DNA of 6,945 nt from contig CAJOOW010000045.1 of the NCBI GenBank assembly GCA_905236375.1, positions 1 through 6,945 of the forward strand. The letters are read 5' to 3'. The notes under the pieces were generated by a model that was not told the origin of the DNA, did no database searches, and saw only the letters and a program-made list of their open reading frames with translations. How positions within the stretch are numbered: position 1 is the stretch's first letter; every line of letters begins with the position of its first letter. A program made the translations under genes and the position numbers. Origin of the DNA: an uncultured Alphaproteobacteria bacterium. Its GTDB lineage: Bacteria; Pseudomonadota; Alphaproteobacteria; RUG11792. Shown in pieces: positions 1 through 6,120 of the stretch.

Positions 1-178
1 GCTACATAACTGCGCCGGCTTCTAAACTGAATTTCTCAAAATTCTAGGTCTTTTGGTTAATTAGTTTCAGAAAAAATCCTGTAAGTAACAAATTCATCAA
101 GAAGTTTTCTGAAAAAACGATTGTTTAGTTAGCAATCCGCCACTAACTGTTTTCATGTTAAATCAGCCCCTCTCTCTT

Positions 179-219
179 TGTCAAATTCTAAATAGTCCCA
201 TAAAATTTTAGATAATTTT
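179..219 (+). repeat. Left copy of 41-bp dispersed inverted repeat
   Basis: This segment starts TGTCAAATTCTAAATAG and matches the reverse complement of 5918-5958. The outer 27 bases (179-205 against 5932-5958) are identical. The inner 14 align with one single-base gap on each side. The match stops abruptly at the TGT end, as a mobile-element terminus would, and fades gradually on the inner side. The inner part includes the palindrome TAAAATTTTA (201-210). No transposase lies next to it, and the bases outside the two copies do not match as a target duplication would. It lies about 35 bp upstream of the small-protein promoter. Confidence 0.8.
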
Positions 220-238
220 AAATTTATGTAAAAAATCC

Positions 239-269
239 TTGTTTGCCTTTTTTTTTTCTGTGTTATAAT
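239..269 (+). promoter_or_regulatory. Promoter with poly-T spacer, upstream of small exported protein
   Basis: There is a perfect TATAAT at 264-269 preceded by TGT, giving an extended -10 (TGN-TATAAT). Candidate -35 hexamers are TTGTTT (239-244, spacer 19) and TTGCCT (243-248, spacer 15). Neither spacing is ideal, but an extended -10 tolerates a poor -35. Ten consecutive T (248-257) lie in the spacer. The predicted transcript starts near 276, leaving a leader of about 26 nt before the ATG at 302. Confidence 0.6.
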
Positions 270-301
270 TAAAATAGGACAGTTGTTTATAGCAATATAA
301 A

Positions 302-547
302 ATGTTTTTTAATAAACTTAAAATATCCGTAATTATTGGATTTGTTGTGTTGGCTTTTTCTCTCGCCTATGCATCGGAGCCTAATCCAACCGATGCACAG
401 ATAAAACATGAAAGAACGAAACTGCTTGCTAAATTAGAAAAAGTACTGAAACTACCAGATATAATCTGTAACAACATACTTCAAATCGAGCCAGCAGGTT
501 CGCAGACACAATGTGATGAGAGATACATAGAGATTTTCTTAGATTGA
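302..547 (+). CDS. Small exported protein, probably truncated by a frameshift
   Basis: The 81-residue product is not recognised. Residues 1-24 form a plausible Sec signal peptide: basic MFFNKLK, a hydrophobic core (about 8-21) and an AYA-S cleavage site after residue 24. The mature part would be periplasmic or surface-exposed, with a charged helical stretch (about 32-50) and two cysteines (C56, C71) that could form a disulfide. No good Shine-Dalgarno sequence precedes the ATG; AGGA at 276-279 is too far away. The start is chosen because it gives a complete signal peptide just downstream of a good promoter. The reading frame stops at TGA 545-547, but coding-like sequence continues in another frame to 666, so the full ancestral protein was probably about 121 residues. 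Confidence 0.6.
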   Translation: MFFNKLKISVIIGFVVLAFSLAYASEPNPTDAQIKHERTKLLAKLEKVLKLPDIICNNILQIEPAGSQTQCDERYIEIFLD

Positions 548-666
548 AGTTTGGACATATTTTGGGTTGGTTATCCGGCTTATATAAAGACAATAACTTT
601 AAAATTCCCAACGAAGATTATAAATTTCTTTTAGAGCGTTTGCTTGAATATCGTTATTTTAAATAA
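520..666 (+). pseudogene. Out-of-frame C-terminal continuation of the small exported protein
   Basis: The frame that is -1 to the upstream gene is open from 520 to TAA 664-666. From 544 it reads LKFGHILGWLSGLYKDNN and continues through FKIPNEDYKF to LLERLLEYRYFK. This mix of aromatic, charged and aliphatic residues looks like a folded protein rather than noise. Adding one T next to GATT (542-545) would join it smoothly to the upstream frame. Alternatives are a real pseudogene, a sequencing error, a separate gene starting at TTG 544 that overlaps the TGA stop as TTGA, or programmed -1 frameshifting around TTTCTTA (535-541). That heptamer fits the slippery consensus only partly. Confidence 0.45.
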
Positions 667-702
667 CTGCTTACATTTCTTCTGAGACTGAGATATTTTA
701 AG

Positions 703-732
703 TTGCATGAAAGATCAACAAGAATGTAAAAT
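703..732 (+). promoter_or_regulatory. Predicted recA promoter
   Basis: TTGCAT (703-708) and TAAAAT (727-732) are separated by 18 bp, each one or two mismatches from the sigma-70 consensus. Transcription would begin near 739, giving a leader of about 30 nt. Just upstream is a short tandem CTGAGACTGAGA (682-693). No alphaproteobacterial LexA box (GTTC-N7-GTTC or its complement) and no CTGT-N8-ACAG box is visible in 548-769. Confidence 0.45.
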
Positions 733-769
733 TTAAACACGGAAACGCAAAAGCACAGGAAAATTTTTC

Positions 770-1828
770 ATGAGTGTCGATAAAAACAAAGCATTAGATG
801 CAGCTTTGCAACAAATAGAAAGAGTCTTTGGCCGAGGATCTGTGATGAAACTTGGGCAACGTGAAGTCATAGAAATTGAATCAATTTCAACAGGATCAAT
901 TGGACTAGACCTAGCCCTTGGAATCGGAGGATTTCCGAAAGGAAGGATAATCGAAGTTTATGGTCCTGAATCTTCTGGAAAAACAACATTGGCTCTTCAT
1001 GTTATTGCAAATGCTCAAAAAAATGGCGGAAATTGTGCTTTTATCGACGCTGAACACGCTCTCGATCCAGTCTATGCAAAGAAACTTCATATTGATATTG
1101 ATAATTTGATTATTTCTCAACCAGATACAGGGGAACAGGCTCTTGAAATAGCAGATACTCTTGTTCGAAGCGGAGCAGTTGATGTTTTGGTCGTAGACAG
1201 CGTTGCAGCTTTGGTCCCAAAGGCTGAACTTGAAGGAGATATGGGAGATTCTCATATGGGGCTTCAAGCAAGGCTTATGAGCCAGGCTTTGAGAAAGTTG
1301 ACTGGTTCAATTTCGAGAACGAATTGTATGGTTATTTTCATAAACCAAATTCGTCAGAAAATCGGAATTATGTTTGGAAATCCTGAAACAACAACCGGAG
1401 GAAATGCTCTTAAGTTCTATGCCTCAGTGAGATTGGATATTCGTCGAATTGGATCAATTAAAGACAAAGATGAAATGCTTGGAAACCAAACAAGAGTGAA
1501 GGTTGTCAAAAACAAATTGGCTCCTCCTTTCAAGGTTGTTGAATTTGATATTATGTATGGAGAAGGAATTTCAAAAACCGGAGAATTGATTGATCTCGGA
1601 GTTTTGGGTGGAATTGTCGAAAAATCAGGATCCTGGTATTCATACAAGACAACAAGGCTTGGCCAAGGAAAGGAAGCAGCTAGGACTTATCTTAAAGAAA
1701 ATCCTGAAGTTGCTGATGAAATCGAAAAGGCAATAAGAGCTAACGCTGGGTTAGTCACCGAAAATCTAACTGGGGAGAATATCCCTCTCAGTGAAGATTC
1801 TGAGGAATCACCTGAAGTTGTTGAATAA
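770..1828 (+). CDS. recA: RecA recombinase
   Basis: This cytoplasmic ATP-dependent DNA strand-exchange protein coats single-stranded DNA, drives homologous recombination and, as a family property, triggers LexA self-cleavage. At 352 residues it has the normal family length. Visible motifs are Walker A GPESSGKT (65-72), the catalytic glutamate in DAEHALD (E95), Walker [11 protein letters not shown] (139-148, D143), DNA-binding loop L1 [10 protein letters not shown] (155-164) and loop L2 with [19 protein letters not shown] (203-221). L2 begins [12 protein letters not shown], with Q where the E. coli protein has M. The C-terminus is acidic, as usual. The ATG start is supported by AGGA at 757-760, nine bases upstream, and by the typical [15 protein letters not shown]-terminus. 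The 3' end overlaps the next gene by 38 bp, suggesting co-transcription with lpxI. Confidence 0.98.
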   Translation: MSVDKNKALDAALQQIERVFGRGSVMKLGQREVIEIESISTGSIGLDLALGIGGFPKGRIIEVYGPESSGKTTLALHVIANAQKNGGNCAFIDAEHALDPVYAKKLHIDIDNLIISQPDTGEQALEIADTLVRSGAVDVLVVDSVAALVPKAELEGDMGDSHMGLQARLMSQALRKLTGSISRTNCMVIFINQIRQKIGIMFGNPETTTGGNALKFYASVRLDIRRIGSIKDKDEMLGNQTRVKVVKNKLAPPFKVVEFDIMYGEGISKTGELIDLGVLGGIVEKSGSWYSYKTTRLGQGKEAARTYLKENPEVADEIEKAIRANAGLVTENLTGENIPLSEDSEESPEVVE

Positions 1829-2630
1829 TTCTTCAAAAAGACTAAAGGCTATAATCGCAGGAGCTGGAGATTTGCCTCTGCGAGTCATAGACAAACTTTA
1901 TGAATTGGGCGATGACTTTTTAGTTATTTCCATCGCTGGATTTGGCCCGGAAGAATATCCGCAATTTGAAGTTGGAAATATCGGCGAAATACTGGCCTTT
2001 TTAAAAGAAAAAGGAGCAACTGATGTTATTTTTTGCGGAGCTGTCAAAAGACCAAGTTTGTTTTCTCTAAAGCTTGATAATGTTGGGAAAAGATGGCTGA
2101 AGAAATTGAGCTTTAGAGCTTTTTTAGGCGATGATGCTCTTCTAAAAGGGATTCGATCATTGTTGGCCGAAGAAGGACTAAATGTTGTTAGTCCTCAAGA
2201 AATTCTAAAAACTCTATTAACTCCTTCTGGGCTTTTGACTATTCAGAAGCCAACAGATATGGATTTAAAAGACATTGCCAGAGGAATTTTTGTTTTAAAT
2301 GCGATGTCAAAAGCAGATGTCGGTCAGGCTGTTATTGTCCAAGAAGGAGTTGTTCTTGCAATAGAAGCTGCTGAGGGGACAGCAAAACTTATTGAAAGAT
2401 CTGCAACTTTAAAGTTAACAAACGAAAAAGGAGGCGTTTTGGTCAAAACTTCAAAAGTAGACCAAGATCAATCTATCGATTTGCCCACAATTGGCCCAAA
2501 AACAATCATGGAAGCTAAGAATTCAAATCTTTCCGGCATTGCAATTGGAGCAAATGTTTCTCAGATAATTGATTTCGAAGAAACAGTAAAGTTAGCCAAC
2601 GAAAACGAAATTTTCATAATTGGAGTTTGA
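1791..2630 (+). CDS. lpxI: LpxI-type UDP-2,3-diacylglucosamine pyrophosphatase (DUF1009)
   Basis: LpxI hydrolyses UDP-2,3-diacylglucosamine to lipid X and UMP, the fourth step of lipid A synthesis, at the cytoplasmic membrane. It replaces LpxH in many alphaproteobacteria. The 279-residue product shows the N-terminal motif [12 protein letters not shown] (20-31), GAVKRP (83-88), GDDALL (113-118), and the C-terminal DUF1009 core [20 protein letters not shown] (176-195) followed by [10 protein letters not shown] (230-239). The aspartate of DLP may be the catalytic one, but I cannot map it with certainty. The GTG start at 1791 follows GGGGAGA (1772-1778) at a 12-nt gap and adds about 17 residues before the conserved core. 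TTG at 1818 or 1821, behind TGAGGA (1801-1806), would give the more usual N-terminus. It overlaps recA, so translational coupling is likely. No terminator is obvious after it. This gene normally sits in the lpxD-fabZ-lpxA-lpxB cluster, which is not next to it here. Confidence 0.92.
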   Translation: MKILRNHLKLLNNSSKRLKAIIAGAGDLPLRVIDKLYELGDDFLVISIAGFGPEEYPQFEVGNIGEILAFLKEKGATDVIFCGAVKRPSLFSLKLDNVGKRWLKKLSFRAFLGDDALLKGIRSLLAEEGLNVVSPQEILKTLLTPSGLLTIQKPTDMDLKDIARGIFVLNAMSKADVGQAVIVQEGVVLAIEAAEGTAKLIERSATLKLTNEKGGVLVKTSKVDQDQSIDLPTIGPKTIMEAKNSNLSGIAIGANVSQIIDFEETVKLANENEIFIIGV

Positions 2631-2694
2631 GATCAGATTTTTTGTTTGACCTTTTATGAAAAAATTCCAATGTATCGCTTAAAAAATGAATTTT

Positions 2695-2726
2695 TTGATA
2701 GAAAATTAATAAATTCGGTTTAGAAT
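2695..2726 (+). promoter_or_regulatory. Tentative promoter for the Lys/Glu-rich exported protein
   Basis: TTGATA (2695-2700) and TAGAAT (2721-2726, one mismatch from TATAAT) lie in the 149-bp gap after lpxI. Their spacing of 20 bp is longer than ideal, so this is weak. Immediately upstream is AAAAAA-TGAA-TTTTTT (2681-2696), an all-AT hairpin that might end lpxI transcription, also weak. The strong ribosome binding site at 2767 suggests a well-expressed gene that should have its own promoter. Confidence 0.3.
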
Positions 2727-2766
2727 ATATGGTAGATGGGATGAGCCCATTAATTTTATTTCTTTT

Positions 2767-2772
2767 AGGAGA
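2767..2772 (+). promoter_or_regulatory. Strong Shine-Dalgarno site that fixes the start at 2780
   Basis: AGGAGA lies seven bases before ATG 2780 (ten before ATG 2783). It is the best ribosome binding site in the window. It rules out the upstream in-frame ATG at 2729, which would place a non-signal-like stretch, MVDGMSPLILFLLGEFN, ahead of a complete signal peptide. Confidence 0.8.
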
Positions 2773-2779
2773 ATTTAAT

Positions 2780-3208
2780 ATGATGACAAAAATTAGTTTA
2801 TTAGCTCTATTACTAGCAGCTTTTTCTTATGGATATGCAGCTGATAAAACTGAAAAGACAGAAGCTTCCGCAGAAGCAACGACCGAAGTTGTGAAAACAG
2901 ACAAAGATGCAGATAAAGCTGCTGATAAGAAAGACGAAGCCAAGGAAGAAGAAAAAGTAAAAGAAGAAGATAAAGCAAAAGATGAAGAGAAATCAGCTGA
3001 CAAAGAGAAAAAATGTGACAAAAAGAAATGCAATAAAAAGCACAAAAAGCATCACAAAAAAGTCGAAGTGAAAGAAGAAGAAAAGACTGTAGAACAAGAT
3101 AAAAAAGATGTAAAAGAAGAAGAGAAAAAGGTTGAAGAAGATAAAGCTGCTGATGAAGAAAAAGCCGAGCCATCAGCGGATAAAAAGAAAGAAGAAAAGA
3201 AAGACTAA
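2780..3208 (+). CDS. Exported Lys/Glu-rich low-complexity protein with Cys/His cluster
   Basis: The 142-residue product is not assigned to a family. Residues 1-20 (MMTKISLLALLLAAFSYGYA) are a clear Sec signal peptide cleaved before ADK, so the product should be periplasmic or secreted. The mature 122 residues are almost only K, E, D and A in imperfect repeats of the types DKAADK, VKEEEK and DEEK, predicted to be disordered or a highly charged single helix or coiled coil. Near the middle lies CDKKKCNKKHKKHHKK (79-94) with two cysteines and three histidines, a possible metal-binding patch. The acidic parts flank this strongly basic centre. DNA repeats reflect the protein repeats: AGATAAAGCTGCTGAT occurs at 2911-2926 and 3139-3154. 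The strong ribosome binding site and a good terminator suggest a monocistronic, highly expressed gene. Function is unknown. Confidence 0.8.
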   Translation: MMTKISLLALLLAAFSYGYAADKTEKTEASAEATTEVVKTDKDADKAADKKDEAKEEEKVKEEDKAKDEEKSADKEKKCDKKKCNKKHKKHHKKVEVKEEEKTVEQDKKDVKEEEKKVEEDKAADEEKAEPSADKKKEEKKD

Positions 3209-3230
3209 ATTCTTTCATTAAATGTCTTTT

Positions 3231-3257
3231 GCGCCCTCGAAACTGAGGGCGTTTTTT
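3231..3257 (+). terminator. Rho-independent terminator
   Basis: CGCCCTC (3232-3238) pairs with GAGGGCG (3245-3251), a 7-bp GC-rich stem with the 6-base loop GAAACT, followed by six T (3252-3257). It lies 22 bp after the stop of the Lys/Glu-rich gene and separates it from rppH. It is the clearest terminator in the window. Confidence 0.93.
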
Positions 3258-3344
3258 ATAACCTAAATTTTCTATCCAAATCATGGGTTTGTTTTTATAA
3301 AGAAGCTATGATACTATAAATTAGACGAGCAGATTGGTGTTTAT

Positions 3345-3863
3345 ATGAATGAGAATCCGAAAGATCGTTTTAGACTAGGAGTCGGAATGGTCTTGGTAAA
3401 TAAGGACAAAGAGATTTTCGCTGGAAAGCGGAATTCAACTAATATAAAGATGATTTCTTGGTTTTTAAACAGACCATGGCAAATGCCCCAAGGTGGAATT
3501 GAAGAGAACGAAACTCCATATGAAGCAGCCTTACGAGAGCTTGATGAAGAAATTGGCACAAATAACGTCGAATTGATTGCAGAGACTGAAGACTGGCTTG
3601 AATATATTATTCCTCCAAATCTTAGAAGGAAAGAAAGTAGATTTATGGGACAACGACAAAAATGGTTTCTTCTCAAATTTTTAGGCGAAGATAAAGATAT
3701 AAATCTAAAGACAACTAATCATAGCGAATTTGATTCATGGCGTTGGATGAAACCCGGAAATGTTGTTAGGCTTTCGGTTAATTTTAAACGCAATCTTTAT
3801 GTTGAAGTTTTTAAAAGGTTCAAAGACTTTTTTACGGAAAACAATAAGTCCTTAACATCTTGA
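3345..3863 (+). CDS. rppH: RNA 5'-pyrophosphohydrolase, Nudix family
   Basis: RppH removes pyrophosphate from the 5'-triphosphate end of mRNA, which promotes decay by 5'-monophosphate-sensing endonucleases such as RNase E. Relatives also cleave dinucleoside polyphosphates (older names NudH, IalA). The 172-residue product has the Nudix box G50-x5-E56-x7-R64-E65-x2-E68-E69-x-G71 within GGIEENETPYEAALRELDEE, and is preceded by the RppH/IalA signature WQMPQGG (45-51). RFRLGVGMVLVN (8-19) is the usual N-terminus, and FDSWRWMKPGNVV (129-141) followed by FKRNLYVEV matches the family C-terminus. The glutamates of the box bind the catalytic divalent metals. The start lacks a clear Shine-Dalgarno sequence, but RFRLGVG follows it directly as expected. 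AT-rich -10-like hexamers TATGAT (3307-3312) and TATAAA (3315-3320) lie upstream without a good -35. It is transcribed toward typA, with 57 bp between the two stop codons. Confidence 0.93.
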   Translation: MNENPKDRFRLGVGMVLVNKDKEIFAGKRNSTNIKMISWFLNRPWQMPQGGIEENETPYEAALRELDEEIGTNNVELIAETEDWLEYIIPPNLRRKESRFMGQRQKWFLLKFLGEDKDINLKTTNHSEFDSWRWMKPGNVVRLSVNFKRNLYVEVFKRFKDFFTENNKSLTS

Positions 3864-3888
3864 TATAAAAAGATACAGCATTTTATCT
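3861..3888 (-). terminator. Weak candidate terminator of typA
   Basis: On the minus strand AGATA (3888-3884) and TATCT (3875-3871) can pair around an 8-base loop, followed by a T-rich run (3873-3867). The stem is only 5 bp and AT-rich, so it would be inefficient. It lies about 33 bp after the typA stop, between the convergent genes. Confidence 0.3.
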
Positions 3889-3920
3889 CCACACAGCATA
3901 GGCAGATAATTCTGGAATCT

Positions 3921-5756
3921 TTATTGGTTCTCCTGAATTCTGCTCATCTTTTTCCTTGTTATTGAATCAAGATATTTTTTTCGAAGTCGAATTGATTTTG
4001 GAGTAACTTCAACCCTTTCATCATTTTTGATATAGGCGATTGCTTGTTCTAATGACATTTCTCTTGGATTTGGAAGTTTGATATTTTCATCTTTTCCGGC
4101 AGCTCTGCAGTTTGAAAGCTGTTTTTCTTTGGTTGGATTAACTTCCAATTCATTTTCACGACTATGCTCTCCAATAATCATTCCTTCATAAACAGGATCT
4201 CCTGGATGAACGAACAATGTCCCTCGATCTTTTAAGAAAAATAGCGCATATGGAACAGCTTTTCCATTTGCAACAGAGACCAAAACCCCACGAGCTCTCT
4301 CTTCAATTGGGCCTTTATGCGGAGCATATGAATGGAATGATCTATTCATGATTCCAGAACCTCTAGTGTCTGTTAAAAACTCCCCATAATATCCAATTAA
4401 ACCTCTCGTTGGAATTAAGAATTTTATCCTTGTTTTGCCAACTCCTGAAGGCCTCATATCAACCATTTCGCCTTTTCTTTGTATGAGTTTATCAACAACA
4501 GTACCAGTAAATTCATCATCCAAATCAACATAAAGTTCTTCGATTGGTTCTAATGTTTCTCCAGTCGTTGGATCTTTTTGGAAGAGAACTTTAGGCCTTC
4601 CAATTGAAAGCTCAAAGCCTTCTCGTCTCATTGTTTCAATCAAAATGCCTAGCTGAAGTTCTCCTCTTCCTGCGACTTCATAAGATTCTTCTTGAGTTGA
4701 TCTTTTCACTGTTATAGAAACATTTCCTTCAGCTTCTTTAAAAAGCCTGTCTCCAATGACTCTAGATGTCAAATTCTTGCCCTCTTTTCCAGCAAGAGGA
4801 GAATCATTAACAAAAAATGTCATTGATATCGTTGGAGGATCAATTGGCAATGAATGCAATGGCTCGGTTACTTCCATAGAGGCTATCGTATCTGCAACTG
4901 TTGCTTTTTCAAGCCCAGCAATTGCTATGATATCTCCAGCTTGTGCTGTTTCAATCGGAATTCTTTTTAATCCCTCAAAAGCCAGCAATTTTGTTAATCT
5001 CGCCTTTTCAACATCTCCATCAACTCCAGGCCTCAAAGCATGGACTGCATCATTTATATTTGCTGTCCCACTCAAAATTTTCCCGGTAAGAATTCTGCCT
5101 AAATACTGGTCATATTCAAGAAGAGTGACCAACATTTTAAAATCTGATCCTTCTTCAATTGTCGCATTAGGAACATGCCCAATAATAGTGTCGAGAAGTG
5201 GCGCCATATCTTTTTTCTCGTCATTTTCAAGATCTTTGACAGCCCATCCATTACGACCTGAAGCATAAATAATCGGAAAATCAAGCTGAGTGTCATTTGC
5301 TCCTAGAGCTATGAATAATTCAAAAACTTCGTCTAAAACTTCAGAAACCCTGGAATCGGATTTATCGATTTTATTAATAACAACAATCGGATTTAAGTTT
5401 AAGGCCAGAGCTTTTGAAAGAACGAATTTGGTTTGAGGCATCGGTCCTTCAGCTGCATCAACCAAAACCAAAACTCCATCGACCATACTGAGAATTCTTT
5501 CAACTTCTCCTCCAAAATCAGCGTGGCCTGGGGTATCGACTATATTTAATTTTGTTCCTTTCCAATTGAAACTTGTGCACTTCGCAAGAATCGTAATTCC
5601 ACGTTCTCTTTCAAGTTCATTTGAATCCATCGCACAAGTTTCAATGGTCTGATTATCTCGAAATAGACCGCTTTGCTTAAACAATGCATCAACAAGAGTT
5701 GTTTTTCCATGGTCAACGTGAGCAATAATAGCTAAATTTTTAATGTTTGTAGACAT
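3921..5756 (-). CDS. typA: Ribosome-associated translational GTPase TypA/BipA
   Basis: TypA/BipA is an EF-G-like GTPase that binds the 70S ribosome and helps 50S assembly and growth under stress such as cold. The 611-residue length is typical. GTPase motifs are G1 AHVDHGKTT (12-20), G2 in ERGIT (51-55), G3 DTPGH (74-78), G4 NKID (128-131) and a G5-like SGRNG a little further on. A beta-barrel domain, an EF-G-like domain and the BipA C-terminal domain follow, with TRGLIGYYGEFLTDTRGSG, SYAPHKGPIEERARGVLVS and the terminal TPKSIRLRKKYL, all characteristic of TypA rather than LepA or EF-G. The ATG start gives the standard N-terminus MSTNIKNLAIIAHVDHGK. AGGG about ten bases upstream is a weak ribosome binding site. 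It has its own promoter at 5830-5858 and converges on rppH. Confidence 0.97.
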   Translation of the reverse strand: MSTNIKNLAIIAHVDHGKTTLVDALFKQSGLFRDNQTIETCAMDSNELERERGITILAKCTSFNWKGTKLNIVDTPGHADFGGEVERILSMVDGVLVLVDAAEGPMPQTKFVLSKALALNLNPIVVINKIDKSDSRVSEVLDEVFELFIALGANDTQLDFPIIYASGRNGWAVKDLENDEKKDMAPLLDTIIGHVPNATIEEGSDFKMLVTLLEYDQYLGRILTGKILSGTANINDAVHALRPGVDGDVEKARLTKLLAFEGLKRIPIETAQAGDIIAIAGLEKATVADTIASMEVTEPLHSLPIDPPTISMTFFVNDSPLAGKEGKNLTSRVIGDRLFKEAEGNVSITVKRSTQEESYEVAGRGELQLGILIETMRREGFELSIGRPKVLFQKDPTTGETLEPIEELYVDLDDEFTGTVVDKLIQRKGEMVDMRPSGVGKTRIKFLIPTRGLIGYYGEFLTDTRGSGIMNRSFHSYAPHKGPIEERARGVLVSVANGKAVPYALFFLKDRGTLFVHPGDPVYEGMIIGEHSRENELEVNPTKEKQLSNCRAAGKDENIKLPNPREMSLEQAIAYIKNDERVEVTPKSIRLRKKYLDSITRKKMSRIQENQ

Positions 5757-5829
5757 GAGTCCAAGTCCCTATAGTTATTCGTTTTACAAAAATTGCATTA
5801 AGAGGCAATCAACCTCCCGATCAGTTCTT

Positions 5830-5858
5830 ATTGTATATTATTTTAAACATAAACGCAA
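5830..5858 (-). promoter_or_regulatory. typA promoter
   Basis: On the minus strand TTGCGT (5858-5853) and TACAAT (5835-5830) are separated by exactly 17 bp, close to sigma-70 consensus. Transcription would start near 5823, giving a leader of about 67 nt. In that leader GAGG and CCTC can form a small stem around TTGATTG, just after the start site. Confidence 0.65.
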
Positions 5859-5917
5859 GAAAATGCGAAAAATGTATGTGAAGTTATAGCATGTTTATAA
5901 TCGCTTCTGATTAAAAG

Positions 5918-5958
5918 AAAATGTCTAAAATTTTTATGGGACTATTTAGAATTTGACA
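5918..5958 (-). repeat. Right copy of 41-bp dispersed inverted repeat
   Basis: This is the reverse complement of 179-219, identical over 27 bases (5932-5958) and similar inward to 5918 with one single-base gap on each side. The sharp outer end reads TTGACA on the plus strand. The flank outside it (TTGATAAG) does not match the flank of the left copy, so the pair shows no target-site duplication. The TTGACA resembles a -35 hexamer, but no -10 is present at a proper distance. It lies 59 bp upstream of the typA -35. Confidence 0.8.
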
Positions 5959-6084
5959 TTTGATAAGAAAAAATGCAAAACTGAAATTAAGTTGAATGCT
6001 TCGCTTTGTCGTAGGGGCACAGAGGAACATTCCACTTAGTTTTCATAGAGGATTCAATTCTCAGACACATTTTAAGACTCAGTT

Positions 6085-6114
6085 TTGCTAGTAACTCTTA
6101 ACTTTCAGTAATAT
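6085..6114 (+). promoter_or_regulatory. Predicted promoter of a candidate small RNA
   Basis: TTGCTA (6085-6090) and TAATAT (6109-6114) are 18 bp apart. Transcription would start about 7 bases later, near 6121, which is just before the first base of a perfect 8-bp inverted repeat (6124). The hexamers are only fair. The fit with the downstream structures raises the likelihood. Confidence 0.4.
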
Positions 6115-6120
6115 CTTTTT

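Larger units (their letters stand above)
1..301. other. Gene-poor left flank
   Basis: No convincing gene is seen. One plus-strand frame is open from the left edge to a TAG at 45-47 and ends in the residues YITAPASKLNFSKF. It could be the last residues of an upstream gene, but 14 codons cannot decide this. A perfect 10-bp inverted repeat, TTTCAGAAAA (65-74) with TTTTCTGAAA (105-114), is separated by 30 bases and has no T-tract after it on either strand, so it is not a clear terminator. A shorter pair AGTTAG/CTAACT lies at 127-148. The stretch also contains the left copy of the long inverted repeat and the promoter of the small exported protein, both listed separately. Confidence 0.5.

Noticed and set aside
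36..50. Third copy of the dispersed repeat (TCAAAATTCTAGGTC)
   Set aside because: The match needs gaps and covers only about 12 bases, so chance is likely in AT-rich DNA.
65..114. 10-bp inverted repeat as a terminator
   Set aside because: The loop is 30 bases and there is no T run after either arm.
2729..2779. Upstream ATG extension of the Lys/Glu-rich protein
   Set aside because: It would place 17 residues before a complete signal peptide and ignores the strong AGGAGA site at 2767.
2827..3284. Minus-strand open frames over the Lys/Glu-rich gene
   Set aside because: They are Leu/Ser/Phe-rich mirror images of AAG/GAA codon runs, and the plus strand has a signal peptide, a ribosome binding site and a terminator.
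4756..5268. 170-codon plus-strand open frame inside typA
   Set aside because: It is antisense to a fully conserved GTPase gene, lies entirely within it, and has no family motif.
179..5958. Composite transposon bounded by the inverted repeats
   Set aside because: No transposase is present inside, the contents are housekeeping genes, and the flanks show no target-site duplication.
5953..5958. TTGACA as a -35 element on the plus strand
   Set aside because: No acceptable -10 hexamer lies 15-19 bp downstream; the bases belong to the repeat terminus.
5911..6030. 39-codon minus-strand frame running into the right repeat copy
   Set aside because: There is no ribosome binding site or recognisable domain, and the typA promoter lies just downstream on the same strand. 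The similar short frame at the left copy (155-211) only shares the repeat.
6048..6062. tRNA T-arm-like GATTCAATTC
   Set aside because: The flanking bases do not form a 5-bp stem, and no acceptor or anticodon arm is present nearby.
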